Positions 8,967-18,800 of a stretch of DNA of 64,000 nucleotides are shown here, piece after piece. Below the pieces are notes generated by a model that was not told the DNA's origin, searched no databases, and saw only the letters and a program-made list of their open reading frames with translations. A program made the translations under genes and the position numbers. The stretch lies in NCBI RefSeq assembly GCF_018215265.2, contig NZ_CP136562.1, positions 1,426,001-1,490,000 of the forward strand, read 5' to 3'. Position 1 is the stretch's first letter, and the number at the start of each line of letters is the position of its first letter. The stretch comes from Paenarthrobacter sp. GOM3. Lineage in GTDB: Bacteria > Actinomycetota > Actinomycetes > Actinomycetales > Micrococcaceae.

Positions 8967-9638
8967 CTACTGGTTGGTCGCGTTCCAAAGCTCCGTGATG
9001 CCCACGTTTGCGTGGACCAGCAGGTCGCGGAGGGTGGAGATGGAAAGCCCGACGACGGCGTGCGGGTCGCCGTCGACCTTGCGGATGAAGGCCCCACCCA
9101 GGCCGTCAATGGTGAAGGAGCCGGCGCAGTGCAGGGGCTCGCCGGTGGCGATGTAGGCGTCGATTTCCTCGTTCTTCATGGTTGCGAAGTGGACCTCGGC
9201 GCTCGATACCGCCCCAACCGTGGCGCCCGTGCCGTCCGGGGCCTCGTCGTTGGCCGCATCCGCGTCCGCGTCCGCTGCGGTATCCCGGCAGTCAACCAGC
9301 CAGTGCCCTGTGTGAAGCACTCCTTGCGAGCCGCTCATGCGAAGCATCCGCTCCCGGGCGACTTCCGCGGTGTAGGGCTTGCCGTGGGACTCGCCGTCGA
9401 ATTCGAAGACCGAGTCGCACCCGATCACCAGCGCACCTTCAGCTTCGGGGAGGGCCGCAACGGCTTCTGCCTTGGCCCGGGCGAGCAGGAGGGCAGTGTC
9501 GTGGGCGTCCGTCACTCCATACTTCGCCTGGACCGCATCCTCATCGACATCCGATACGAGGACGTCATGCTGGATGCCCGCCTCGGTGAGCAGCTTGGTG
9601 CGGGCGGGGGACTGGGAAGCGAGGATCAATCGGGTCAC
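8967..9638 (-). CDS. maf: Maf-family nucleotide pyrophosphatase
   Basis: This 223-residue cytoplasmic house-cleaning enzyme hydrolyses non-canonical or canonical NTPs to NMP and pyrophosphate. The N-terminal signature LILASQSPARTKLLTEAGI and the active-site segment VIGCDSVFEFDGE are typical. An Asp/Ala-rich insert of about 25 residues (TAADADADAANDEAPD) interrupts the usual compact fold and is probably a surface loop; family members are usually nearer 200 residues. In Mycobacterium tuberculosis maf lies directly beside accE5-accD5. Here it stays beside accA3, but accE is 16 kb away. Confidence 0.9.
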   Translation of the reverse strand: MTRLILASQSPARTKLLTEAGIQHDVLVSDVDEDAVQAKYGVTDAHDTALLLARAKAEAVAALPEAEGALVIGCDSVFEFDGESHGKPYTAEVARERMLRMSGSQGVLHTGHWLVDCRDTAADADADAANDEAPDGTGATVGAVSSAEVHFATMKNEEIDAYIATGEPLHCAGSFTIDGLGGAFIRKVDGDPHAVVGLSISTLRDLLVHANVGITELWNATNQ

Positions 9639-9657
9639 GCACCCAGCCTAATACGAC

Positions 9658-9700
9658 GCTCTCTCACATCCCGCCTGCTTCCCGCCGATCCTCTCTCACG
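9658..9700. repeat. extragenic repeat, copy 1
   Basis: The unit GCTCTCTCACATCCCGCC (9658-9675) is followed by a variant half-unit (CTCTCTCACGTCCC, around 9691). The same 18 bases recur exactly at 31306-31323 in another intergenic gap, again followed by a second CTCTCTCAC unit. This is consistent with a dispersed REP-like element. Confidence 0.5.
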
Positions 9701-9714
9701 TCCCACGCTTAAAC

Positions 9715-9761
9715 GCCCGATGCTCCATCACCGGCGTGAAGCAAGTGATGGAGCATCGGGC
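9715..9761. terminator. terminator-like hairpin downstream of MMPL gene
   Basis: Perfect 17-bp arms (9715-9731 and 9745-9761) surround a 13-nt loop, starting 27 nt beyond the MMPL stop. There is no U-tract, so it may act as an RNA 3'-end stabiliser or form part of the adjacent repeat element. Confidence 0.65.
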
Positions 9762-9787
9762 TGAAGCGGCGATTACATAAGCGAGCG

Positions 9788-12313
9788 TTAGTGGACCAGT
9801 TCCTCGGATCCGGCCTTGGGGCGGTCGCTGCGGGTGAGTTTGGCACCTTCGACGTCTACGTCCGGGAGGATCCGCTGGAGCCACTTGGGCAGCCACCAGG
9901 CTTTTTCGCCCAACAGGTACATCACGGCCGGAACGATGGTCATGCGCACCACGAACGCATCAATCAGCACGCCGAACGCCATTGCGAAGCCCAGCGGACG
10001 GACCATGGTGAGGTGGCTGAAGATAAAGCCGGAGAACACGCTGACCATAATGATGGCAGCGGCGGTGACCACGGCCGCAGCGTGGCTGAACCCGGAGCGT
10101 ACTGCGTGCTTGGCGGACTCGCCGTGCATGAACGATTCGCGCATGCCGGACGTGATGAACACCTGGTAGTCCATGGCCAAACCGAACAGCACACCGATCA
10201 AAATGATGGGGAGGAAGCTCAGGACGGCGCCGGGGTTGGCGACGTCGAAGATCCCACCCAACCAGCCCCACTGGTACACGGCCACTACGGCACCGAAGGC
10301 AGCAGCCAGCGAGAGCAGGAAGCCACCGGTAGCCAACAGCGGAACAACGATGGAGCGGAACACCAGCAGGAGCAGGATCAGCGAAAGTCCCACCACAATG
10401 GCAAGGTAAGGCGGTAAAGCGGCACCAAGCTTTGCGGACACATCGATGTTGCCTGCAGTCTGGCCGGTCAGTCCGATGGTCACATCGTTCTGTTCACGGA
10501 TGTCCGTGCCCTTGGCGCGGACATCGGAAACCACCTGGACGGTGCTGGCGCTGGCGGGGCCTTCCTTCGGGATGACCTGGTAAACGGCCGTTCGAAGGTC
10601 ATCGCTCAGGGCCACGGGCACTGCGGCGATCACGTTGTTCACGCCCCGCAACTTGTCCGCGACATCGTATTGCTTGTTTTTGGCGTCGTTTTCGCTCAGC
10701 CCTTCAGGGAACTCGGCGACCACGATGATCGGGCCCGTCATGCCTTCGCCGAAGCTGCTGCGCGTGAGGTCATAGGCCTTGAACGCCTGTGAATCGACAG
10801 GTTCGGACCCGCCGTCGGGCAGCGCAAGCCGCAACTGGGAAGCGGGTAGTGCCAGGGCGCCAAGAAGCACGACGCTGGCCACGAGCGCGAACCACGGATG
10901 CCGGGTAACAAGGCCGCCCCAGCCACCGCTGCTGCGCTTCTCTTCGAGGGCGCGGTCGGCCGCCTCGTGATCCGGTTCGGCGTTGTGCTTGGCGGCCTTG
11001 GCCCAGGCGCGCTTGGAGATGAGCCGGGGGCCGAGCAGCGCCAGGATGGCGGGCGTCAGGGTCAAAGCGACGACGACGGCGACCGCCACTGTCGCCGCGG
11101 CGGCGACACCCATGACTGCGAGGAAGGGAAGTCCGGGGACCACCAGGGCCGCCAGCGCGATGATGACGGTGAGGCCCGCGAACAACACAGCGTTGCCGGA
11201 GGTACCAGTGGCGAGTGCCGCGGATTCTTCGCCGTCCATGCCTGCCAACAGTTGGCCGCGGTGGCGGTTGACGATGAACAGGGAGTAGTCGATACCCACC
11301 GCAAGGCCCAGCATCAGGGCGAGCATCGGGGAGATGGAGCTCATGTCGATCACGCTGGTGAGCGCGAACGTGCCACCCACGCCAACCGCGACACCGATCA
11401 AAGCCATCACCAGCGGAAGGCCGGCTGCGACCAGGGTGCCGAGCATAAGGATCAGCACCAGCGCGGCTACGGCGACGCCCACGATTTCGGCAATGCCGAA
11501 GATCTGGGAGACGTCCTCAGTGATTTCCTTGCTTGCATAGGCGGTAACCCCTGCGGAGGAGACACCGTGGACGATGTCCTGCACTTGCTTGCGAACGGCT
11601 GGATCCACGGCATTGATGGAGGTCTTGAACTGGACCTGCGCGATTGCTGCCTTGTTGTCGCTGGAGACGAATCGGAGCCCGTCCGAGGCGGCAGCCTGAC
11701 GCTTCGAGAGGGCCAAGGTGGTGGCGCCGTCGGCTGCTTCCTTGGCGCCGGCGTCGAGCTTTTCCTTGCCCGCGGCAAGCTCAGCGCGCTTGGCACCGAG
11801 CTGCGCGTCAATCTGCGCAGGGGTGAGGCCGGAGGCCGCCAGTTGCTGCTCTGCCGCGGCGAGTTGCGCCTCGCCCGCCGTCAGTTGTGCGCGGGAGGCG
11901 TCCAGTTGGGCCTGCCCTGCCGCCGCCTTTGCTTCACCGTCAGCGATCTGGCTGGCCGCGGAATCCAGCTGTTCTTGGGTGGTGAACGGGTTCACCGTTG
12001 CCTGGATGTCGGGCATGTCCTGCAGCTTGTCGAGGGCGGCCGCGACGGCATCCTTCTTGGCTTGGTCGAAACCGGCGTCGCCGGCGTCGAAGACGACGCT
12101 CGCGGAGCCGCCGGATGAGTCTGGCAGGGCTTCCTTGAGCTTGTCGGCCATCCGCTGGGTTTCGGTGCCGGGGATGGTGAAGTTGTTCGACATGGTGCCG
12201 TGGAAAGCTGCGGCTGAACCGCCCACTGCCACCATGACGGCCAGCCAGATGGAGATCACCAGCCAGCGGCGCCGGTACGAGAATTTGCCGAGCCGGTAGA
12301 GGAACGAAGCCAT
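9788..12313 (-). CDS. MMPL/RND-family exporter
   Basis: This 841-residue inner-membrane transporter of the MMPL (RND) superfamily has two blocks of membrane segments, each preceded by a large external loop. The Asp-containing motif typical of RND proton relays is present (LGLAVGIDYSLFIV in the first half, GLAMDYQVFITSGMRE in the second). The first external loop (about residues 100-200) holds a helical tract of repeated Leu/Ala-Gly heptads (for example AGEAQLAAAEQQL), resembling the coiled region of YhgE/Pip-type proteins. ATG 12313 gives the usual N-terminal amphipathic leader (MASFLYRLGKFSYRRRW) and lies 1 nt after the TetR stop, so the two form an operon. Likely cargo is a drug or lipid, but it cannot be inferred more closely. 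Confidence 0.9.
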   Translation of the reverse strand: MASFLYRLGKFSYRRRWLVISIWLAVMVAVGGSAAAFHGTMSNNFTIPGTETQRMADKLKEALPDSSGGSASVVFDAGDAGFDQAKKDAVAAALDKLQDMPDIQATVNPFTTQEQLDSAASQIADGEAKAAAGQAQLDASRAQLTAGEAQLAAAEQQLAASGLTPAQIDAQLGAKRAELAAGKEKLDAGAKEAADGATTLALSKRQAAASDGLRFVSSDNKAAIAQVQFKTSINAVDPAVRKQVQDIVHGVSSAGVTAYASKEITEDVSQIFGIAEIVGVAVAALVLILMLGTLVAAGLPLVMALIGVAVGVGGTFALTSVIDMSSISPMLALMLGLAVGIDYSLFIVNRHRGQLLAGMDGEESAALATGTSGNAVLFAGLTVIIALAALVVPGLPFLAVMGVAAAATVAVAVVVALTLTPAILALLGPRLISKRAWAKAAKHNAEPDHEAADRALEEKRSSGGWGGLVTRHPWFALVASVVLLGALALPASQLRLALPDGGSEPVDSQAFKAYDLTRSSFGEGMTGPIIVVAEFPEGLSENDAKNKQYDVADKLRGVNNVIAAVPVALSDDLRTAVYQVIPKEGPASASTVQVVSDVRAKGTDIREQNDVTIGLTGQTAGNIDVSAKLGAALPPYLAIVVGLSLILLLLVFRSIVVPLLATGGFLLSLAAAFGAVVAVYQWGWLGGIFDVANPGAVLSFLPIILIGVLFGLAMDYQVFITSGMRESFMHGESAKHAVRSGFSHAAAVVTAAAIIMVSVFSGFIFSHLTMVRPLGFAMAFGVLIDAFVVRMTIVPAVMYLLGEKAWWLPKWLQRILPDVDVEGAKLTRSDRPKAGSEELVH

Positions 12314-12314
12314 G

Positions 12315-13043
12315 TCAGAACCGATCTTTGGTGGTTGGAACAGAGGGGGCGGCTGATGCCGGCGTTTGCGGGGCTGAAGCGTCCGACGGCGGCGCGAAGC
12401 CGGCGCCGAGGAGGCCCATCGCATCGATGAGGTGCTGGCGTAGGACCGCAAGGGATTCCGCGGAGAGGTCGGGCCCGCGCTCGGCGAACCACACAGTCAT
12501 GGCCGCCTTGCCGCAGGAGATCACCGACCCGGCCAACGCATGCAAGTAGAGCTCGCTGATGCCTTCACCGAGCCGGCTGCGGGCGGCGTCAATGATTTGC
12601 CCGGTGCAGTGGTCCCAGGCTTCAAGCTCGGAGCGGGCCAACGAGCGGTTGTCCTGGGTGAGGCTGAACAGCTCGGCCATGGGTGCCACGGACATCGGAT
12701 CTGCGAGGGCCATGAGGGCGGCCTGCGCGGATTCGAGGATGGACTCCTCTGCGGGGCGCAGGCGGAACTGCTCCAGGGCGTGGTCCATGAAGCCGTCGGC
12801 TACTGATGCCAGGGCGGCTTCAAGGCTGGGGAAATAGTTGAAGAAGGTCCGTCGGGAAACCCCTGCGCTGGCGGCGATGTCCTCGACGGTGAAATTGCCG
12901 GACCCGTTGCTGCGCAAAAGGTCCAGGGCGGCGGACGCGATGGAGCTGCGGGTGGCTGCTTTGTTGAGCTCGCGCCGGGAGGGGGTGCTCGGCTCTTCAG
13001 CGAACGGCTCCGGCGCGGTCTCCGGGCTACTGGTTTGGGTCAC
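12315..13043 (-). CDS. TetR-family transcriptional repressor of the MMPL exporter
   Basis: This 242-residue regulator has an N-terminal helix-turn-helix (ALDLLRSNGSGNFTVEDIA then ASAGVSRRTFFNYF) typical of TetR proteins. The C-terminal ligand domain is divergent and ends in a Pro/Ala/Ser-rich tail. The start is GTG at 13043. Two overlapping palindromes occur just upstream (13046-13071), the nearer only 3 nt from the start codon, which implies autoregulation of the tetR-MMPL operon. The ligand is probably a substrate of the exporter. Confidence 0.88.
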   Translation of the reverse strand: MTQTSSPETAPEPFAEEPSTPSRRELNKAATRSSIASAALDLLRSNGSGNFTVEDIAASAGVSRRTFFNYFPSLEAALASVADGFMDHALEQFRLRPAEESILESAQAALMALADPMSVAPMAELFSLTQDNRSLARSELEAWDHCTGQIIDAARSRLGEGISELYLHALAGSVISCGKAAMTVWFAERGPDLSAESLAVLRQHLIDAMGLLGAGFAPPSDASAPQTPASAAPSVPTTKDRF

Positions 13044-13045
13044 AT

Positions 13046-13071
13046 ACTTACACTAAGTGCAAGTTTGCACT
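13046..13071. promoter_or_regulatory. overlapping TetR operator palindromes
   Basis: ACTTACACTAAGTGCAAGT (13046-13064) is a 19-bp near-perfect palindrome with one mismatched pair. Overlapping it, AGTGCAA and TTGCACT (13056-13062 and 13065-13071) form a second inverted repeat with a 2-nt centre. The position, almost on the tetR start codon, fits repression of transcription initiation and possibly a leaderless mRNA. Confidence 0.65.
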
Positions 13072-13107
13072 CTGCGCAATTTGGATTATCTGATGGCGGA
13101 ATGCGAA

Positions 13108-13172
13108 GAGTCCCGCTCTTGTTCGCCGCGCCAGCCCATGTGGGGCCGGTGTGACGAACGAGAGCGGGACTC
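13108..13172. terminator. hairpin downstream of ybjQ-like gene
   Basis: Arms of 18 bp with one mismatch (13108-13125 and 13155-13172) enclose a 29-nt loop. The hairpin lies after the stop of the leftward YbjQ gene (13194) and before the tetR promoter region. Confidence 0.6.
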
Positions 13173-13193
13173 GGGTGTTGGACCGTCTCCGGA

Positions 13194-13646
13194 TCAGAAC
13201 TGCTGCGGAGGCGTGGGCTGCTGCGGCTGGGCGGGCTGCTGGGGCTGCGCCGGGGGAGCGGACTGCTGCTGGGCCGCGGTATTCGTCAGATAGATCGATT
13301 GTCCCGTAGCCCCGGGCTCGCCTTCGCCGAGTGGGAGCACGTAGACGGCGGTGCCGTAGGCGCAGACTTCGGTCCAGTTGGTGCCCATTTCGGACGTGTC
13401 GAAACGCATGGCCACGATGGCGTTGGCGCCGCGCTGCTGCGCTTCGTTGACCATTCGGGCCATGACTTCCTGGCGGCTCTCGTAGAGTGCCTTGGTCATT
13501 TCGGGCAGTTCGCCGCCTCCGAGGGAGCGGAAGCCGGCAAGCATCTGCGAACCGATGTCCCGTGAACGGACAGTGAGGCCCATGACTTCGCCGAACACGG
13601 CGTCGATCCGGTGGCCCGGAATTTCATTTGATGTGACGATCAGCAT
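13194..13646 (-). CDS. YbjQ/UPF0145 family protein with Gln/Pro-rich tail
   Basis: This 150-residue protein has the complete YbjQ-like domain in its first ~105 residues (MLIVTSNEIPGHRI, GLTVRSRDIG, then GANAIVAMRFDTSEM). It is followed by a low-complexity tail of Pro, Gln and Ala. The family forms pentameric rings and is sometimes annotated as heavy-metal-binding; its biochemical role is unsettled. The gene appears monocistronic between two hairpins. The tail lacks hydrophobic character and is probably disordered. Confidence 0.85.
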   Translation of the reverse strand: MLIVTSNEIPGHRIDAVFGEVMGLTVRSRDIGSQMLAGFRSLGGGELPEMTKALYESRQEVMARMVNEAQQRGANAIVAMRFDTSEMGTNWTEVCAYGTAVYVLPLGEGEPGATGQSIYLTNTAAQQQSAPPAQPQQPAQPQQPTPPQQF

Positions 13647-13683
13647 GGTCAGAGCCTATCCAGCTTTGGGCCCTTTAACAGGG

Positions 13684-13715
13684 AGATCCCCCGGGGAGAA
13701 CTCCCCAGGGGATCT
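13684..13715. terminator. hairpin downstream of dicarboxylate symporter
   Basis: AGATCCCC (13684-13691) pairs with GGGGATCT (13708-13715), and an inner GGGGAG-AA-CTCCCC extends the stem with one unpaired base per side. It begins 25 nt beyond the symporter stop. Confidence 0.7.
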
Positions 13716-13739
13716 ACGCCGCTCTAAAACGGGCAGGAA

Positions 13740-15173
13740 TTAGGCTTTCGTGCCCGCGAGTTCCCGTTCATCCGCTTCATCGGCGGCTTTGTCGGCCTCG
13801 TATTCATCAGCAAACGCTGCACCGTTGCGGGGTGCGTTGTAGAGCGACTCGTCCAGGATTCCTTGACGCTTTGCCACGATGGCGGGGATCAAAGCCTGGC
13901 CCGCAACGTTGACGGCGGTACGGCCCATGTCCAGGATGGGATCGATCGCCAGCAAGAGGCCGACGCCGGCAAGCGGCAGTCCCAGCGTGGACAGGGTCAG
14001 GGTGAGCATGACCACTGCGCCGGTGGTGCCGGCCGTTGCAGCGGAACCGAGGACGGAGACCAGCACGATCAACAGGTACTGGCTGAAGTCCAGGTTGATG
14101 CCGAAGAACTGGGCTACAAAGATCGCTGCGATAGCCGGGTAGATTGCTGCGCAGCCGTCCATCTTGGTGGTGGCGCCCAGCGGCACGGCGAAGGAAGCGT
14201 AGCCGGAGGGGACGCCCAGGTTCCGTTCAGTGACGCGCTGCGTGAGCGGCAGCGTGCCGATCGAGGAGCGGGAGACGAACGCCAGCTGGACGGCGGGCCA
14301 AACACCGGAGAAGTACTGCTTGACTGACAACCCGTGGACGCGGACCAGGATTGGATACAGAACAAAGAGCACCAGTGCCAGGCCGATGTAGATGGCGGCC
14401 GTGAACTTGCCCAGCGAACCGATGGTGTCCCAGCCGTAGATTGCAACAGCATTGCCGATCAGGCCCACGGTGCCCAGCGGGGCGATCCGGATGATCCACC
14501 AGAGGACCTTCTGGATGACTGCCAGCGCGGAAGCGTTGAAAGTCAGGAAAGCTTCGGCCTGCTTGCCTACCTTGAGGGCGGCGATGCCGACGGCGATGGC
14601 GACCACAAGGATCTGGAGCACGTTGAAGCTGACAGAGGTGCTGACGGTCGTGGCAGCATTCGCGCTTTCAGTAACGGTTGAGCTGGCGCCGAGTCCCAGG
14701 AAGTTCTTCGGGAAAAGTCCGATCAGGAATGCCCACCAGTCGCCGGTCTTGCCAGCGTATTCAGCCTTCTGGGTGATGCCGGTGGCTGCGCCGGGCTGCA
14801 GGAGCACGCCCAGGCCGATGCCAATCAGTACCGAAACGAGCGACGTGATGGCAAACCAGAGCAGGGTGTTCCAAGCCAAGCGGGCAGCGTTGGAAACCTG
14901 CCGCAGGTTGGCGATCGAGCTCACCACAGCGGTGAAGATCAAGGGAACGACGGCGGTCTGCAGCAACGAGACGTAGCTGGAGCCGATCGTCTGGAGGGTA
15001 GCGCCAAGGCCATTGGGGGCCGTCTTGGTGCTGCCTGTGTACTTCGCGATGAGGCCAAGGACGAGGCCCACAATGAGGGCTGCGATGATCTGGACGCCGA
15101 AGGAACCGGCCCACTTGGGGAGCCGGAAGCCGGGCTTGCCAGCTGCTGGGGAAGTGTTGGTTGAGGTGCTCAC
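13740..15173 (-). CDS. dicarboxylate/amino acid:cation symporter (DAACS family)
   Basis: This 477-residue sodium- or proton-coupled carrier of the GltP/DctA/SdcS family has about eight membrane helices plus re-entrant loops. The Ser-rich hairpin motif SRSSIGTLPLT and the later GAVVMLTLTLSTLGLPLAG/IDPILDMGRTAVNVAG segment form the substrate site in this family. The IDPILDM.RTAVNV motif is a family hallmark. The C-terminus is an acidic soluble tail. Substrates are C4-dicarboxylates, glutamate or aspartate. The gene is a single transcription unit. It could be a target of the CitAB-like two-component system at 62-64 kb, but nothing in the sequence links them. Confidence 0.9.
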   Translation of the reverse strand: MSTSTNTSPAAGKPGFRLPKWAGSFGVQIIAALIVGLVLGLIAKYTGSTKTAPNGLGATLQTIGSSYVSLLQTAVVPLIFTAVVSSIANLRQVSNAARLAWNTLLWFAITSLVSVLIGIGLGVLLQPGAATGITQKAEYAGKTGDWWAFLIGLFPKNFLGLGASSTVTESANAATTVSTSVSFNVLQILVVAIAVGIAALKVGKQAEAFLTFNASALAVIQKVLWWIIRIAPLGTVGLIGNAVAIYGWDTIGSLGKFTAAIYIGLALVLFVLYPILVRVHGLSVKQYFSGVWPAVQLAFVSRSSIGTLPLTQRVTERNLGVPSGYASFAVPLGATTKMDGCAAIYPAIAAIFVAQFFGINLDFSQYLLIVLVSVLGSAATAGTTGAVVMLTLTLSTLGLPLAGVGLLLAIDPILDMGRTAVNVAGQALIPAIVAKRQGILDESLYNAPRNGAAFADEYEADKAADEADERELAGTKA

Positions 15174-15427
15174 CGGAACACGTTAGGTGTCTGGCCAATA
15201 ACATAGCGAACGGACGTTGAGAAATGTTACGTGCGCAAAAGTTATTCCTACCGCTCCTGTGACGTTGGCCTCAGCTGGCAGTCCTCACTGAGGATGGGAA
15301 GCCAACTTATCCACAAGTTTTTATCAGTTTGTTGGATTTATTAGGTGGGGTTGGTAGTTTGGTGGCGTCTGTTACCGGGCCTTGGGTCTGGTTGTGAAGC
15401 GATTGTTCTTATTGGGAGGAAAGTTCT

Positions 15428-15709
15428 ATGTCGCGTGTGTTGTCTACTGAGCAGGCCAAGGCTGCTATTGGTCAGGTGCAGTCGATTATTACTGGTGGGT
15501 TTACGGATCAGATTTCTGCGTTGGATGCCCAAGGCCGGGTTTTGTCGGATCCGAATGTGTGGGATGGTCCGTTGGCTGCTGAGTTCCGTGGTTCGACGTG
15601 GCCGGAGACGAAGGCTGCGTTGGACAAGGCCAAGGAGGAGTTGGAGCAGTTGCGGGGTCAATTGCAGAAGATTTCGCAGGATATTTTCTCTGCTGGTGGC
15701 GGGGCCTGA
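15428..15709 (+). CDS. WXG100-like small protein, candidate type VII secretion partner of the RHS protein
   Basis: This 93-residue all-helical protein has a helix-turn-helix hairpin shape. The turn carries W45-D-G47, matching the WXG motif of ESAT-6/CFP-10-like proteins, and the C-terminal half is a Lys/Glu/Leu-rich amphipathic helix (ALDKAKEELEQLRGQLQK). Length is typical for WXG100 proteins. A strong ribosome site (GGGAGGAAAG) precedes the ATG. I do not see the YxxxD/E export tag. The RHS gene begins 170 nt downstream on the same strand, suggesting the two proteins work together as secreted partner and toxin. The family assignment rests on motif, size and context. Confidence 0.65.
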   Translation: MSRVLSTEQAKAAIGQVQSIITGGFTDQISALDAQGRVLSDPNVWDGPLAAEFRGSTWPETKAALDKAKEELEQLRGQLQKISQDIFSAGGGA

Positions 15710-15879
15710 TTCCCCTTTCTTGATTCGGGTGTGAGGGCCGGGTGATCGTGCCACGTTGATGCGTGGTGTGGTTGCCCGGCCGTTGCGCTGTGGTTGTGGT
15801 GCTGCTCTTTTTGGTGGTGCCGGGGTGTGTCCGTGTTGTGGTCCGTGGTCGTGTTCTTGTTCTGTGGGGGGCTGTGGTT

Positions 15880-18800
15880 GTGACCGAGTTCGTTGAGATG
15901 CCGTTGTTGCCGGATTCCGGTTCTGGCCATGGTGGCCGGTTTGTGTATGGGGTCGCTGAGTCGGTGAAGGGTGCTTTTGAGTCCGCAGCGTCGCGGGTTG
16001 TGGAGCATTCGGGCTCGCGGGGCCCGTTGGTGACCGCGGCGGGGGAGGATTTCCGGGGGCATTTTTCGGAGGTGTTCGCCGCGAACGCGGCCACGGCAGC
16101 CAGTGACGCGTCGGGGTTGGCCTCGGCGTTGCGGACGGTGGCCGGGTATGTGGGGACCATGATCGACGCGGCGCGGGAGGAGGATGACCGGCGTCGGGAG
16201 AACAACGAGTGGGTGCGGCGGCATAACAACCGGAACTGGTTCGAAGAGGGCTGGGACAACATTTGGGGTGAAGAAGCCCGGCCGAATATGGAGCCGGGGA
16301 ACGCGCCGTCGTTCCCGTCGGCGTCTGCGTCGTCGGGGTCGCGGGAGACCCCGGGCCCGGGTGGCGGGTACGGAGGCGGGACGTCCTCGGCCCGTCCGGA
16401 GTCGTTGCGTTCTTTCGCGGCAGGGTCGCGTGGCCTCGATGACGGGATCGCGTCGGTGCCGGGGTCCTTGGAGGGGGAGTTGTCTTCGTTCGCGGCGCAG
16501 TGTTCCTGGGGACGGATCGACGCTTCCGGTGTGGTGACGGCGTTCCGGGAGTATTTGCGGTTGAATGAGGCGGACGCGGCGTGGGCGGTGGTGGTCGCGG
16601 ACGCGTTCGCTGCCGCCGGCAGCGAGGGGGCGGTGTCGACCCTGTCGGACGCGGCGGTGAACGAGGCGTTGGCCGCGGCCGGGGTGTCCGGGACCCGGAC
16701 CGGGTTGGTCATTGACCCGCCCACCGCGGCGGGGGCGATGCCCACCAGTGGGTATGCGAATGATCCGGTGAACACGGCCACGGGGAACTTCATTGAACCC
16801 GAAACCGATTTGGGGTTCGCCGGGGCGGGAGCTGACCTGGCGGTGACCCGGATGTATAACTCCCTCGGCTCGGGTTTAGCGGCGCCGGGGGTGTTTGGCC
16901 CTGGGTGGGCCTCGGTCCTGGACCAGCACCTGGCCTTCTCGGATGAGGGTTGCCGGTGGGTGATGGCTGATGGGCGGGCGGTGGACTTCCCCCGCGAAGG
17001 GGCCGGCTGGGCCCGCGCCGTCGGGGAGAATTACTGGCTCAGCCGCGAAGATGCCAGCACACCGTGGTTGGCGGAGCTGACCTCGGTGCCCGAAGGCGTC
17101 GGTGAGGTGTTGGTGGTGGCCGATAACCAGGGCGCCTGGTGGGCTTACACGACCGGCGGGGTGTGGCTCGGGACCGGGGCAGGCCCCGGCCGCACCGTTT
17201 CCGCGAATCGCGAAACAGCTGCACCGCGGACTCCTTCAGAGGCTGTGACATCTGAACGCCCAGATGCCCGTGCGGTTGCTACGGGTGAAGCGGGCGACGG
17301 CGGCGTGCCGGGGGCGGTTGACCGGTTGGTCCACGCACGGGGCCGGTTCGTGGAGTTTGATTACGTGGACGGGCTGGTGGCGGTGGTCCGGGGTTCGGAT
17401 GGGCGCCGGGTCCAGTACGGGTACGACGCCGAGGGCCGGCTTACCAGTGTGGGCACGGAGACTGGTACGAGGGTGTATCGGTGGAACGAGGCTGGGCTGA
17501 TTGGTGCGGTGGTGTCTGCTGCGGGGGTGGTCGAGGCCGAGAATACCTATGACGAGGCCGGCCGGGTGGTCTTGCAGGTCACACAGCATGGGCGGCGGAC
17601 ACGGTTCGCGTATTTACCGGGCCGGGTCACGGTGGTCTCCGATGAGGACGGATCCCGGTCGAACTCCTGGGTCGCTGATGGCAAGGGCCGCCTGGTGGGG
17701 GTGTTGGACGCGGAGGACCGGCGCCAGTCCATGTCTTATGACGCGCACTCGAATCTGGTGTCGTTGACGGAGCGTGACGGGTCGGTCACGGTGCATGGCT
17801 ATGACGCCCGGGGCCGGAAGATCCGCACCGTGACCCCGGAGGGCGCGGACCTGACGTATGGGTGGGACGCGCGGGACCGTCTGACCACCCTGGTCACCGC
17901 GTCCGGTGCGACCGTGACCTACGAGTACGCCGACGAGATCTCCCGGGACCCGTCCGTGGTGGTGGACCCGCTGGGCGGCCGGACCGAGCTTCAGTGGCGG
18001 GACGGGCTCCTGACCCAGGTGACGGACCCGGTGGGGGTCACGATCGGTTTTGAGTACGACGACTTCGGGGACCTCATCGGAACCCGCAACGCTGCCGGTG
18101 ACACCGCGAGGATCGTGCGGGACCAGGCGGGCAGGCCGGTCACCGCGGTGAGCCCGTCGGGGGCGATGACCCGGTTCAGTTATGACGCTGCGGGGGTGTT
18201 GGTGCGCCGCCAAGATCCGGATGGGGCGGTGTGGGCTTTTGAGCACGATACCGCGGGCCGGATCACCGCGGTGATCGCCCCGGATGGGGGCCGGACCGTG
18301 TTCGGGTACGCCCCTAATGGTGAACTGGTGAGCACCACGGACCCGCTCGGCCGGGTCGTGGAGCGGGTGTTTGATGAGCTCGGGAACCTCACCGCGGCGG
18401 TGTTGCCGGACGGGGCGTCGTGGGGGTTCATCCACGACAACCTCTCCCGGCTCGTCTCGGTGACGGACCCTGCCGGGCATGACTGGGCGCGGGAGTACGA
18501 CACGGTCGGTGCCCTGACCGCCGTCGTGGATCCGACCGGTGTCCGGACCGGGGCGGTGACGGACCGGAGGGCCGGGACCGCGTCCCTGACCGACGCCTTC
18601 ACCACCAACACCTTCAGTTTTGATGAGTACGGCCGCCCCACGAAAGTCGAATCTGTCGACGGTTCCGCGGAGCTGGTCTCTTATGACGCGGCGGGGAACC
18701 CTGTCGAGTTGGTCGATGGTGAGGGCGGGTTGACGGTCCTGGGCCGTGACGCGGCGGGGAAGATCACCTCGATCACCTCCCCGACCGGGGCGGTGACCCG

